Shown here piece by piece: positions 8,856-16,579 of a stretch of DNA of 64,000 bases (position 1 is its first letter; each line of letters starts with the position of its first letter). The translations under genes were made by a program, and so were the position numbers. The stretch comes from Enterovirga rhinocerotis (GTDB lineage: Bacteria; Pseudomonadota; Alphaproteobacteria; Rhizobiales; Beijerinckiaceae). Under the pieces are notes generated by a model that did not search any database, was not told the origin of the DNA, and worked only from the letters and a program-made list of their open reading frames with translations. The stretch is from assembly GCF_004363955.1 (NCBI RefSeq), contig NZ_SNZR01000018.1, positions 62,001 through 126,000 of the forward strand. The letters run 5' to 3'.

Positions 8856-9968
8856 TCAAGCCGCCTGGGCGGCCTTCTTCAGGGTCGCCTTCAGGTCCCG
8901 GCTGAGCCGGCCTTCGAGCAGGCTCAGCACCGCCGCCTCCTCCGGCCGCAGATCCCCGAGATCGTCGCGGAGTTCGGCCTCGACCTTCTTCTTCACCTCC
9001 AGGAGCATCTCGCCCTGGAGGTAGGAGTGGACGAGTTCGGGGTGGACGTAGCATTTGCGGCAGATGGTCGGCGTGTTGCCCAGCCGCGACGCCACGCTTT
9101 CGATGGCCTCGCGCAGGTTCCGTTTCGCGCGGGCATCCGAGTCGAAGCTCTCGAATTCGGCCAGCGCCATGGCCGCAAGGACGGTGCCCGCCCAGGTCCG
9201 GAAATCCTTCGCCGTGATGTCGCGGCCGGTGATCTCGCGGAGGTAGTCGTTCACGTCGGCCGAGGTCACGTCGCGGCGCTCGCCGTCATCGTCGAGATAC
9301 TGGAAAAGCTCCTGCCCCGGCAGTTCCTGGCAGTCGCGGACGATGCGCGCGATCCGGCGGTCGCGGATGCTGAGGTCCCATTCCTTCCCGCTCTTGCCCT
9401 TGAAGCGGAAGCGGAGTTCCCGTCCCTCGACCGAGACGTGGCGATTCTTGAGGGTGGTCAGGCCGAAGCTTTTGTTCGCCTTGGCATAATCGTCGTTCCC
9501 GACCCGGATCAGCGTCGCCTCGAGGAGCGAGACGACCGTCGCGAGAACCTTCTGCCGCGTCATGCCGCGCTGCTTCATGTGCTCGGCGACGGTCTTGCGG
9601 ATGTCGGGCAGCGAGCGCGCGAATTCGAGCATGTGGTCGAACTTCGCGCCTTCCCGGATCTCGCGGAACTTCGGGTGATAGCGATATTGCTTGCGCCCGC
9701 GCGCATCGCGCCCCGTCGCCTGGATGTGGCCGTTGGCCTTCGGGCAGATCCAGACCTCGCGATAGGCAGGCGGCACGGCGAGGCGGCGGATGCGCTGGAG
9801 CATCGTGTCGTCCCTGATCGCGCGACCCGCCGCATCGCGGTAGACGAACCCCTTGCCCGCGCGCCGGCGCGTGATTCCGGGTTTCTCGTCAGACACATAG
9901 GTCAGGCCCGCCGAACTCGCGGCATCGCGCGGATCGACGACGTTCTCGATGTCCTTCTGCGGTGGCAT
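8856..9968 (-). CDS. DNA topoisomerase IB (poxvirus-like)
   Basis: A 370-residue type IB topoisomerase that relaxes supercoils through a 3'-phosphotyrosine link, of the short poxvirus/bacterial class. Tyr307 in CRKCYVHPEL is the catalytic residue; other active-site parts visible are the RKQYRYHPKFREIR region near 90-103, KNRHVSVEG and FRFKGKSGKEW near 170-195, and KDFRTWAGTV near 255, which hold the conserved Arg/Lys/His set. Length equals the usual bacterial form. It is a single gene whose 3' end faces the GntR gene with a 9-base gap. Common in Hyphomicrobiales and not essential where tested; the physiological role here is unknown. Confidence 0.93.
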   Translation of the reverse strand: MPPQKDIENVVDPRDAASSAGLTYVSDEKPGITRRRAGKGFVYRDAAGRAIRDDTMLQRIRRLAVPPAYREVWICPKANGHIQATGRDARGRKQYRYHPKFREIREGAKFDHMLEFARSLPDIRKTVAEHMKQRGMTRQKVLATVVSLLEATLIRVGNDDYAKANKSFGLTTLKNRHVSVEGRELRFRFKGKSGKEWDLSIRDRRIARIVRDCQELPGQELFQYLDDDGERRDVTSADVNDYLREITGRDITAKDFRTWAGTVLAAMALAEFESFDSDARAKRNLREAIESVASRLGNTPTICRKCYVHPELVHSYLQGEMLLEVKKKVEAELRDDLGDLRPEEAAVLSLLEGRLSRDLKATLKKAAQAA

Positions 9969-10160
9969 GACGCTCTACGCCCCCCGGCGAAAGCGACTCA
10001 AACACCGAAGAAGGCCCGAGGTTCCGGCCACCCGCGCTCACCCGATGCGCGTTTGTTAACCCCGATCTCAAAGATCGCCGATCGCAGAACACCGTCAAGG
10101 GCTTGGCAATCGGAACCGGGCAGGATGCATCGTCGGCTCGGGGCCGCGGGACATCGATCA

Positions 10161-10556
10161 ATGAGGACGCTGCTCGTTTCGGCCGCAGTCGCGGCCGCCT
10201 TCCTGGTTCAGGCCATGCTGGCCGCCTCTCCGGCCCTCGCCGATGCGCCGCCAGCGGGGTATCGCGGCCATGCTCGTCCCGCACCGGCCTATCATCGGCC
10301 CTCCCGGCTTGGCCACGCCCCGGTCCGCCGCCACCATCGGCGCTACGCCGCATCCGGCCGCGGCTATGCGATCGGGCCGTCTTACGGCGGGCTGCCGCCC
10401 TTCTATCCCGGCGAGGGCGCGGCTGCGTCGCATCTGCAGGGCGCGCCGGTCATGATGACGCTCTACCGCGAGGCCTATATCGGCCGGGGCCTGATCTACA
10501 ACACGCCGCCCCAGACGAGCGCGCCGCGCGGGCCTGTCCTGAGCGTGAGGTACTGA
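10161..10556 (+). CDS. Small secreted Pro/His/Tyr-rich protein
   Basis: A 131-residue exported protein. A signal peptide (MRTLLVSAAVAAAFLVQAML..SPALA) ends with an Ala-x-Ala cleavage site near residue 28. The mature protein is basic and rich in His, Arg, Tyr and Gly (APVRRHHRRYAASGRG) followed by a neutral part with PPFYPGEG and YREAYIGRGLIYN. I know no catalytic family for it; such proteins are frequent and lineage-restricted in alphaproteobacteria. It precedes gabD by 74 bases on the same strand, and may share a transcript. Confidence 0.7.
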   Translation: MRTLLVSAAVAAAFLVQAMLAASPALADAPPAGYRGHARPAPAYHRPSRLGHAPVRRHHRRYAASGRGYAIGPSYGGLPPFYPGEGAAASHLQGAPVMMTLYREAYIGRGLIYNTPPQTSAPRGPVLSVRY

Positions 10557-10630
10557 CCGAACTTGCCCGTGAGGGGCGCGATCCCGGCCGCCTCGTGCTA
10601 TAGCGCTCCCCGACACAGGGAGTGACGGCA

Positions 10631-12112
10631 ATGACCTACATGGATGTGAAGTCGGGGACGAGGGCGCTCAAAGACCCCGCCCTCCTGCGCCAGCAATGCT
10701 ATATCGACGGCGCCTGGGCGGATGCGGATTCCGGCGCCACCATCGCCGTGACGAACCCCGCGACCGGCGAGACCGTCGCGACGGTTCCGAAGGCGGGCAC
10801 CGCCGAGACTCGCCGCGCCATCGAAGCGGCCCAGAAGGCGCTTCCGGCCTGGCGCGCCAAGACCGCCAAGGAGCGTTCCACGATCCTGCGCAAGTGGTTC
10901 GACCTCATGATGGCGAACCAGGACGACCTCGCCGCCATCATGACGGCCGAACAGGGCAAGCCGCTCGCCGAGGCCAAGGGCGAGATCGCCTACGCAGCCT
11001 CGTTCATCGAGTGGTTCGCCGAAGAGGGCAAGCGCATCTATGGCGACGTGATCCCGGCCCACGGGGCGGACAAGCGCATCGTCGTCATCAAGCAGCCGAT
11101 CGGCGTCTGCGCCGCGATCACGCCGTGGAACTTCCCGGCCGCCATGATCACGCGCAAGGCCGGCCCTGCCCTCGCCGCCGGCTGCACGATGGTGCTGAAG
11201 CCCGCGAGCCAGACGCCGCTCTCGGCGCTCGCTCTCTGTGAACTCGCCGAACGGGCGGGCGTGCCGAAGGGCGTCTTCTCCTGCGTGACGGGCGCAGCCG
11301 GCGAGATCGGCGGCGAGATGACCTCGAACGCGATCGTGAAGAAGGTCACCTTCACGGGCTCGACCGAGATCGGCAAGAAGCTCCTCGAGCAATGCGCCGC
11401 GACCGTGAAGAAGACCTCGATGGAGCTCGGCGGCAACGCCCCCTTCATCGTCTTCGACGACGCCGACCTCGAACCCGCGGTGCGCGGGGCGATCGCCTCC
11501 AAGTACCGCAATGCCGGCCAGACCTGCGTCTGCGCCAACCGCATCCTCGTCCAGGACGGCATCTATGACCGCTTCGTCGAGAAGCTGGCCGAGGCCGTCA
11601 AGCAGATGAAGGTCGGCGACGGCTTCAAGGAGGGCACCGTCATCGGGCCGCTGATCGACGACAAGGCGGTGCTGAAGGTCGAGGAGCACATCACGGACGC
11701 CGTCTCGAAGGGCGCCCGGGTCGTCGTCGGCGGCAAGCGCGGCGATCTCGGCCATTCGTTCTTCGAGCCGACGATCCTCGCCGACACGACGCCCGACATG
11801 AAGATCTTCCACGAGGAGACCTTCGGCCCCGTCGCCCCGATCTTCCGCTTCAAGACGGACGACGAGGCGATCCGGCTCGCCAACGACACCGAGTTCGGCC
11901 TCGCGTCATACTTCTACAGCCGCGACATCGGACGCGTCTGGCGCGTGGCGGAAGCACTCGAGAGCGGGATCGTCGGCATCAACGAGGGCATCATCTCGAC
12001 CGAGGTCGCGCCGTTCGGCGGGGTCAAGGAGAGCGGTCTCGGCCGCGAGGGCTCCCACTACGGCATCGATGACTTCATCGAGATCAAGTACCTCTGCATG
12101 GGCAATATCTGA
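10631..12112 (+). CDS. gabD: NAD(P)-dependent succinate-semialdehyde dehydrogenase
   Basis: A 493-residue aldehyde dehydrogenase that oxidises succinate semialdehyde to succinate, the last step of 4-aminobutyrate breakdown. Key parts are the cofactor segment ITPWNFPAAMITRK, VTFTGSTEIGKK, the general base in MELGGNAPFIVFDD near residue 263, and NAGQTCVCANR near 295-305 with the catalytic cysteine. The paired Cys-x-Cys is typical of GabD and is linked to redox control in E. coli GabD. ATG at 10631 is chosen over GTG at 10622 because GGGAG at 10618-10622 lies 8 bases before it. No gabT or transporter is adjacent, so other semialdehydes are possible substrates. Confidence 0.9.
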   Translation: MTYMDVKSGTRALKDPALLRQQCYIDGAWADADSGATIAVTNPATGETVATVPKAGTAETRRAIEAAQKALPAWRAKTAKERSTILRKWFDLMMANQDDLAAIMTAEQGKPLAEAKGEIAYAASFIEWFAEEGKRIYGDVIPAHGADKRIVVIKQPIGVCAAITPWNFPAAMITRKAGPALAAGCTMVLKPASQTPLSALALCELAERAGVPKGVFSCVTGAAGEIGGEMTSNAIVKKVTFTGSTEIGKKLLEQCAATVKKTSMELGGNAPFIVFDDADLEPAVRGAIASKYRNAGQTCVCANRILVQDGIYDRFVEKLAEAVKQMKVGDGFKEGTVIGPLIDDKAVLKVEEHITDAVSKGARVVVGGKRGDLGHSFFEPTILADTTPDMKIFHEETFGPVAPIFRFKTDDEAIRLANDTEFGLASYFYSRDIGRVWRVAEALESGIVGINEGIISTEVAPFGGVKESGLGREGSHYGIDDFIEIKYLCMGNI

Positions 12113-12121
12113 GGCACGCGG

Positions 12122-12142
12122 CGAGGCGGCGAGACCGCCTCG
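12122..12142. terminator. Hairpin between convergent genes
   Basis: CGAGGCGG-CGAGA-CCGCCTCG is a perfect 8-base-pair stem with a 5-base loop, lying exactly between the gabD stop and the stop of the leftward membrane gene. There is no T-run on either side, so it may stop or stabilise transcripts without being a classical intrinsic terminator. Confidence 0.5.
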
Positions 12143-12469
12143 TCAGCTCGGATTCACGGAGACGGGAGGAGGCAGCTCCTCCCGTTTTCGCGAGCGAAGG
12201 ACGCGGCGCGGGAGCAGGCCCGCGACGACCCCGGCGGCATAGGCCCAGGCGATCGCCGCAGCGATGTCGAACCACAGGCCCGCCCGGCCGGGCACGAGAT
12301 TCAGGACCGAGACGAGGGCAGCCGCGATGAGCGCGAGCCCCATGCCGATCCGCACCGGAAGCGTGGCGCTGGGAAGCCCGGCGCCGGCGCCGAACACGGC
12401 CGAGAAACCCAGCCCGAGGACGGCCGCAACCGCGAGAGCCGGCCAGAGATGGCCCAGAAGAACGGTCAC
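12143..12469 (-). CDS. Small integral membrane protein
   Basis: A 108-residue protein with three predicted membrane helices: residues about 4-28 (VLLGHLWPALAVAAVLGLG), 38-58 and 66-86. It ends in a basic cytoplasmic-type tail (RRVLRSRKREELPPPV). No family is recognised. It begins 10 bases after the stop of the BON/OmpA-like gene on the same strand, so the two form an operon and probably work together in the envelope. This gene order resembles the mycobacterial ompATb (arfA) operon, where a BON-OmpA protein is followed by small membrane proteins, but there is no visible sequence relation. Confidence 0.7.
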   Translation of the reverse strand: MTVLLGHLWPALAVAAVLGLGFSAVFGAGAGLPSATLPVRIGMGLALIAAALVSVLNLVPGRAGLWFDIAAAIAWAYAAGVVAGLLPRRVLRSRKREELPPPVSVNPS

Positions 12470-12479
12470 GCCTCTCTCC

Positions 12480-14342
12480 TCATAGCGGCGTCACGATGAA
12501 TTCGGTGCGCCCCTGCGCGCCTGCCGAGCCTGCGGCCACGGGAGCGACCACGCCCTCGACCGTGAACCGCGCGGTCGCGCCCCGCTCCGAGAGCGCCGTG
12601 ACGAGCGCCCCGGCCCGGCCGGCCGCCAGATCGCGCGCCGCCTCGGAGCCCGCGGGCGCCGCGATATGGTGCACGACGCGGATCCCGACCCGCCCGCAGC
12701 GCCGCACGATCTCCGCGGCAGCCTCGAGCGCCGGGGTGGCTCCGGCCTCGGGCGCGGCTTCCCCTGGCGCGAACCGCACCGGATTGCGCCGCGCCACATC
12801 GCTCAGGAGATCGCCGCACAGATGCGCGTCGACCGCGTCCAGCCTCTGGACGGGTTCGAGTTCGACGCCAGCCCGCCATCCCGGCGGAACCATGGCCGGA
12901 ACCGAGCGCCGGATCCGCGCCGCCAGCTGGGGATACAGCACCTGTCCCGTAAGGCGCAGATTGCTGTCGGCGAGCGCGACTTCGCCTTCGGCGAAATCGG
13001 ACAAGGTTTCGAGGGCCGCGCGCGCCACCTCCTTGAACCCGTCCGGCGCCCCATCGGCGGTCACGAGCGAATCGACGACCTTCTCTCCGGGGAACCGCGT
13101 TCCGATCAGGCCGAGGATCGCGGCGCGATCACCGTCGCTGGTCAGGTAGCCGCCGAGTTCGACGCGCCCCTCGACCCGCCGGGCCCGGAAAACGAACGGA
13201 GATGCCGGCACTACCGCGACCGACAGCATCGGCGCCCCGAGGGCATGCGGAAGGGTCTCCCGCACTCGCCGCTCGATGGCGGCAACGCCGTTCCGGGCGA
13301 CGGTCTCGCCGCTGAGGCTGAAGCGGCGCTCCGCCAGTTGCGCCTCGCCGCGCTGAACCTGGGACAGGGCCTCGAAGGCCGCACGCGCGCTCGCCAGGAA
13401 GTCGATCGACCGGTCGAGACCTCGCGCCGTCTGCATGGAATCACGCACGGGGAGGCTCGGCAGCATCGTCGCGGCGAGCCTCGTCACCTCCAGCCGGAGC
13501 GCCTCCGAGGGGATGAGCCCTCCGAGGGCAAGACCGCCGCCGTCACGCCGTGCCGTCCAGACGAAGGGGGTGATGCGTGGTGGCCGGATGTCGTGCTCCG
13601 CCCCCGAGAACCCTTTCGGAACGTTCCGCAACGCGAGCATGACCGCGTTGTAGGAGGCAGGATCTTCGGGGCTCGCATTCGCCTGGAGGGTCCGGCCACT
13701 GAGCGTGCCTTCGGCGAGCGACAGCGGCGCCAGGGTCGCGAGAAGGAAACGCGCGGCCTCCGCGAAGCCGTCGGGCGCACCCGCCGCAAGCCGCAGGCGG
13801 TCCTCGACCTGATCGGCCGGGACGTATCGTGCGGCCTGCTCCACCAGCGCCGCCCGAAGCTTCGCATCCGGAACGGCTCCGTCGAGGACGATGCCCGTAT
13901 CGGAGCGCCGGACCGCGAACGGAAAGGGCGAAAGCGTCACGTAGCCGGTGGCTTCCGACCGGACGAGGCGGACGGCGGGAATGGCGCCCGTCCGCGCCTC
14001 GGTCTCGCCGCGAAGCCCGTCCGGCAATTCGGTGTCGGTGACGATGCGAACATCGCGGCCATCGACGGCGAAGCGTGCGCCGGATCGGGCCAACGGCGAA
14101 TCGGGCTCGTGCTTGGCGAGCCGCGCGGCCTCGCGGCGGATGTTGATCTCGATGGCGGGGCTGATGCGCATGGCAGCGACCGCCGCCAGCAGGGCGAGCG
14201 CCGGCAGGCCCAGCGCCCAGCCGGCCGGGCGGCGCTTCGATGCCCGGCGCTGCTGCCCGGCCTCGCCTTCGGTGTCGAGCGGGGTCGCCTGCCCTGCCCC
14301 GTCCCGGCTGCCGATCGGCTCCGGTTCCTCGCCTCGATCCAC
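12480..14342 (-). CDS. Envelope protein with three BON-like repeats and a degenerate OmpA-like domain
   Basis: A 620-residue membrane-anchored protein. Residues 1-38 are cytoplasmic and basic at the end, 39-60 form one membrane helix, and the rest is periplasmic. Three tandem units of about 85-90 residues occur at about 138-222, 258-348 and 381-469. Each starts with S/T-P-F-x-F/W-x-A/V-R-R, then G-x-L/V-x-L-G/D-G, a helix, a GAPDGF-like turn and L-x-L/x-G-x-x-x near its end, as in BON domains. Residues about 500-600 resemble an OmpA-like domain (AAAEIVRRCG...GRAGALVTALSERG), but the usual peptidoglycan-contacting Asp of the TD motif is absent (VHHIAAP). Function unknown; a role in the cell wall or as an envelope sensor or scaffold is inferred. 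Confidence 0.72.
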   Translation of the reverse strand: MDRGEEPEPIGSRDGAGQATPLDTEGEAGQQRRASKRRPAGWALGLPALALLAAVAAMRISPAIEINIRREAARLAKHEPDSPLARSGARFAVDGRDVRIVTDTELPDGLRGETEARTGAIPAVRLVRSEATGYVTLSPFPFAVRRSDTGIVLDGAVPDAKLRAALVEQAARYVPADQVEDRLRLAAGAPDGFAEAARFLLATLAPLSLAEGTLSGRTLQANASPEDPASYNAVMLALRNVPKGFSGAEHDIRPPRITPFVWTARRDGGGLALGGLIPSEALRLEVTRLAATMLPSLPVRDSMQTARGLDRSIDFLASARAAFEALSQVQRGEAQLAERRFSLSGETVARNGVAAIERRVRETLPHALGAPMLSVAVVPASPFVFRARRVEGRVELGGYLTSDGDRAAILGLIGTRFPGEKVVDSLVTADGAPDGFKEVARAALETLSDFAEGEVALADSNLRLTGQVLYPQLAARIRRSVPAMVPPGWRAGVELEPVQRLDAVDAHLCGDLLSDVARRNPVRFAPGEAAPEAGATPALEAAAEIVRRCGRVGIRVVHHIAAPAGSEAARDLAAGRAGALVTALSERGATARFTVEGVVAPVAAGSAGAQGRTEFIVTPL

Positions 14343-14431
14343 GTTCCGTTACGCTCCGCATCTCGCAAATCGGAGTGAGCCAGACGAACGGGACGTCTTT
14401 GAGGCAGGCCGTCGCCGGGCCTCCAAAAACG

Positions 14432-14457
14432 AAAAAACCCCGGCCTTGCGGCCGGGG
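14432..14457 (-). terminator. Rho-independent terminator of the porin gene
   Basis: Read on the minus strand, CCCCGGCC-GCAA-GGCCGGGG (arms 14450-14457 and 14438-14445) is followed by six T residues (14437-14432). It starts 28 bases after the porin stop, so it is a textbook intrinsic terminator for that strongly expressed gene. Confidence 0.92.
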
Positions 14458-14484
14458 CTCTCGTCACTCGAGTGGATCGAGCGA

Positions 14485-16119
14485 TCAGAAGTCGCGCTGA
14501 ACGCGCATCCGGACCGACCAGGTGTCGTCCGACTTCGCGGTCTTCGGCGGCATGCCGGCGGCGATCAGCTGACCGTTGGTACCGGCCGTCAGGTCGGCAA
14601 CGCGGCCGCCCTTCAGATCGACGCGGGTGTAGACCGCCTCGAGGCCGATATCGAGGTCGCGGACCGGCGACCAGATCAGGTTCGCACCGACCACCGACAC
14701 GCTGTAGTCGCGGAGGCGGGAGTCATACGAGGAGTCGAGACCGAAGCGGCTCGAGTTCGGCAGGCTGGCAACGACAGCCCGCGAACCGGCGCCGAAGCTG
14801 ACTTCGGCATACGAGCCGAAGAAGGCCGACCGCCACTGAGGCGCCCAGTAGTGAAGGAACGCACCGGTGACCGACCAGGATTCCGTCAGCTTCTGCTTGC
14901 CATCGAGACCGATGAAGGAGTCGACCGTCGAGACCGGGAAGCGGCCGCTATAGGTGACCGCCATCAGCTCCGAGCCGGCGAACCGAGCCGGCTGGCCGGT
15001 GTAGGACAGCGCGCCTTCCGAATACGCGGCCTGCAGCCAGAGCACGTCGCCCTGGGCGAGCTGCGGCAGGTTGATCTTCAGACCACCCTGAACGGCCCAG
15101 CCGATCTCGTCCTTGACCTTGCTCGGGGCGCCCTGCGCCAGGAACAGATCGGTCGTCGAAGCCGCACCCGGAGCCGTCGTGGTGCTCATGAGGCGACCAC
15201 CGCTGAGCTGGTGCATGGCAGCCGACACCTGCGCGGCGCCCCACGGAGCGTCGTAGCGAACCGCCGCCACGAAATCCGGAACCGACGAGCGCTGGATCAC
15301 GTCGTAGTTGGCGTAGCGGACGACGCCGCCGGGACCGACATACGGGGTGGCCTGCGTGGCGACACCGAAGTTGGTGAAGCTGGGGCCGGCCGTGGTCAGG
15401 CCACCGAGGGAGTCAGAGAAGCGCGGCTGACGACGAGCGATCGGGTCTTCCATCGAGATCGTGGCCGACCAGCCGCCACCGAACGTCGCCGTGTAGGCGA
15501 GGAGGTTCGTGCTGGCGACGTCCGAGCCCGACGTGGCGCCGAAATGCTCGAGGTCGTGGGCGTAGAAGTCGAAGAACGACGCGGCGCGACCGGCGGTGAA
15601 GCCGAGGTACTGGATGAAGGCCTTATCCAGGTACATCGTCGTGTTGGCGCGACCGAACGTATCCATGCCGAGGGCCGGATAGGACTGGCCGAAGCGCTGC
15701 GACGTGCCCGAGGTCAGGTAGCCACCCGACGAGTAGGCCGCGATCACGCGGATGAACGTGCGCAGGGTGCCGAGATCGGTCTTGGTGCGCGCGTCGAAGT
15801 TCAGGAACGCCAGCGTCTGGAAGCCGGAATTGTCGTCACCGACGAGGCCGCGCTGGGCGCCGTAGATGTTCGATTCCGCGCGGCTGGACATGTACTGGTA
15901 GCTGAACCGGGCACGACCGCTGACGCGAAGGCAGGTATCGGTGCCGGGAAGAGCGAAAAAGCCGTTGAGGTTGCGGTTGGCCGCACGCTCGGCGGTGTAG
16001 CAGGCCTGAACGTACTCGACCGGCGCGACGGCGCGTGCCGGAAGATCGGCAGCCATAGCCCCAGGAATGACGCAGATGCCTGCGGCAGACCCGAGGAGAA
16101 GGCTCTTCACGAGCTTCAT
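14485..16119 (-). CDS. Outer-membrane porin, Omp2/porin_2 family
   Basis: A 544-residue general porin that would form a trimeric beta-barrel for small solutes. A signal peptide of 23 residues (MKLVKSLLLGSAAGICVIPG.. AMA) precedes ADLPARAVAPVEYVQAC, the hallmark N-terminus of Hyphomicrobiales porins, with a disulfide-type pair (YVQAC ... GTDTCLRVSG). The barrel ends in VRMRVQRDF with a C-terminal phenylalanine. It is longer than Brucella Omp2b (about 360 residues), as in Methylobacterium-like porins. GGAG lies 6-9 bases before the ATG. The codons are biased, and a strong terminator follows, both fitting high expression. Confidence 0.92.
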   Translation of the reverse strand: MKLVKSLLLGSAAGICVIPGAMAADLPARAVAPVEYVQACYTAERAANRNLNGFFALPGTDTCLRVSGRARFSYQYMSSRAESNIYGAQRGLVGDDNSGFQTLAFLNFDARTKTDLGTLRTFIRVIAAYSSGGYLTSGTSQRFGQSYPALGMDTFGRANTTMYLDKAFIQYLGFTAGRAASFFDFYAHDLEHFGATSGSDVASTNLLAYTATFGGGWSATISMEDPIARRQPRFSDSLGGLTTAGPSFTNFGVATQATPYVGPGGVVRYANYDVIQRSSVPDFVAAVRYDAPWGAAQVSAAMHQLSGGRLMSTTTAPGAASTTDLFLAQGAPSKVKDEIGWAVQGGLKINLPQLAQGDVLWLQAAYSEGALSYTGQPARFAGSELMAVTYSGRFPVSTVDSFIGLDGKQKLTESWSVTGAFLHYWAPQWRSAFFGSYAEVSFGAGSRAVVASLPNSSRFGLDSSYDSRLRDYSVSVVGANLIWSPVRDLDIGLEAVYTRVDLKGGRVADLTAGTNGQLIAAGMPPKTAKSDDTWSVRMRVQRDF

Positions 16120-16579
16120 GTTGATCTCCAGAGTTAGAACCTCGGGCTTCGGTTTCGCCTCACGCCCGCTCTCAGGCTTTCGGCTTGTTCCTTGACCCCC
16201 GACTTCGACCCCGGCCCCGCTTTGCAGATTGCCGCGATCGAAGCGCTTCAGAGTTGCCCCTGTCGCAAAGTCACCATGATTGAGGCGCGGGGCTCGATCA
16301 ACTGCGATCGCCTTATTTCGGAGGCAGTTCGAAGGCTTTCCAAAAAGCTGTTGCAGAACGGCAACGAAACGCTGGAAGGCCTCTTGAGCTCGACTCTAAC
16401 TGACTGACCTTGCTTAACAAAGTCATACTCGTCGCACTGTGGCCGCGGTGCACTGGAGAAAGGTCGGCGCCCGTTTTCGCGGCCACAATCTCCTCATCCG
16501 ATCGCCACAATTTCGCACCCAGACGGGCGATCGGCCAGGAGCCCGAGGGTGTCCTGGCACACGCTTTTATCGTTGTATT
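16120..16579 (-). other. Long porin 5' region, no gene seen
   Basis: This 460-base stretch separates the leftward thiamine-diphosphate enzyme gene from the porin ATG. Base composition is less GC-rich than its surroundings. A 71-codon frame at 16192-16407 on the plus strand has no start signal or protein-like features. It contains the proposed porin promoter and a long-range inverted repeat, GTGGCCGCG at 16439-16447 and CGCGGCCAC at 16478-16486. Confidence 0.6.
16393..16420 (-). promoter_or_regulatory. Possible sigma-70 promoter for the porin
   Basis: On the minus strand TTGTTA (16420-16415), 16 bases, TAGAGT (16398-16393). It is the best -35/-10 pair I see upstream of the porin and would give a 5' leader of about 265 bases, which is long; a closer promoter cannot be excluded. 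Confidence 0.35.

Noticed and set aside
16192-16407. A 71-codon frame upstream of the porin
   Set aside because: TTG start without ribosome site, no recognisable features, and it runs through the proposed promoter region.
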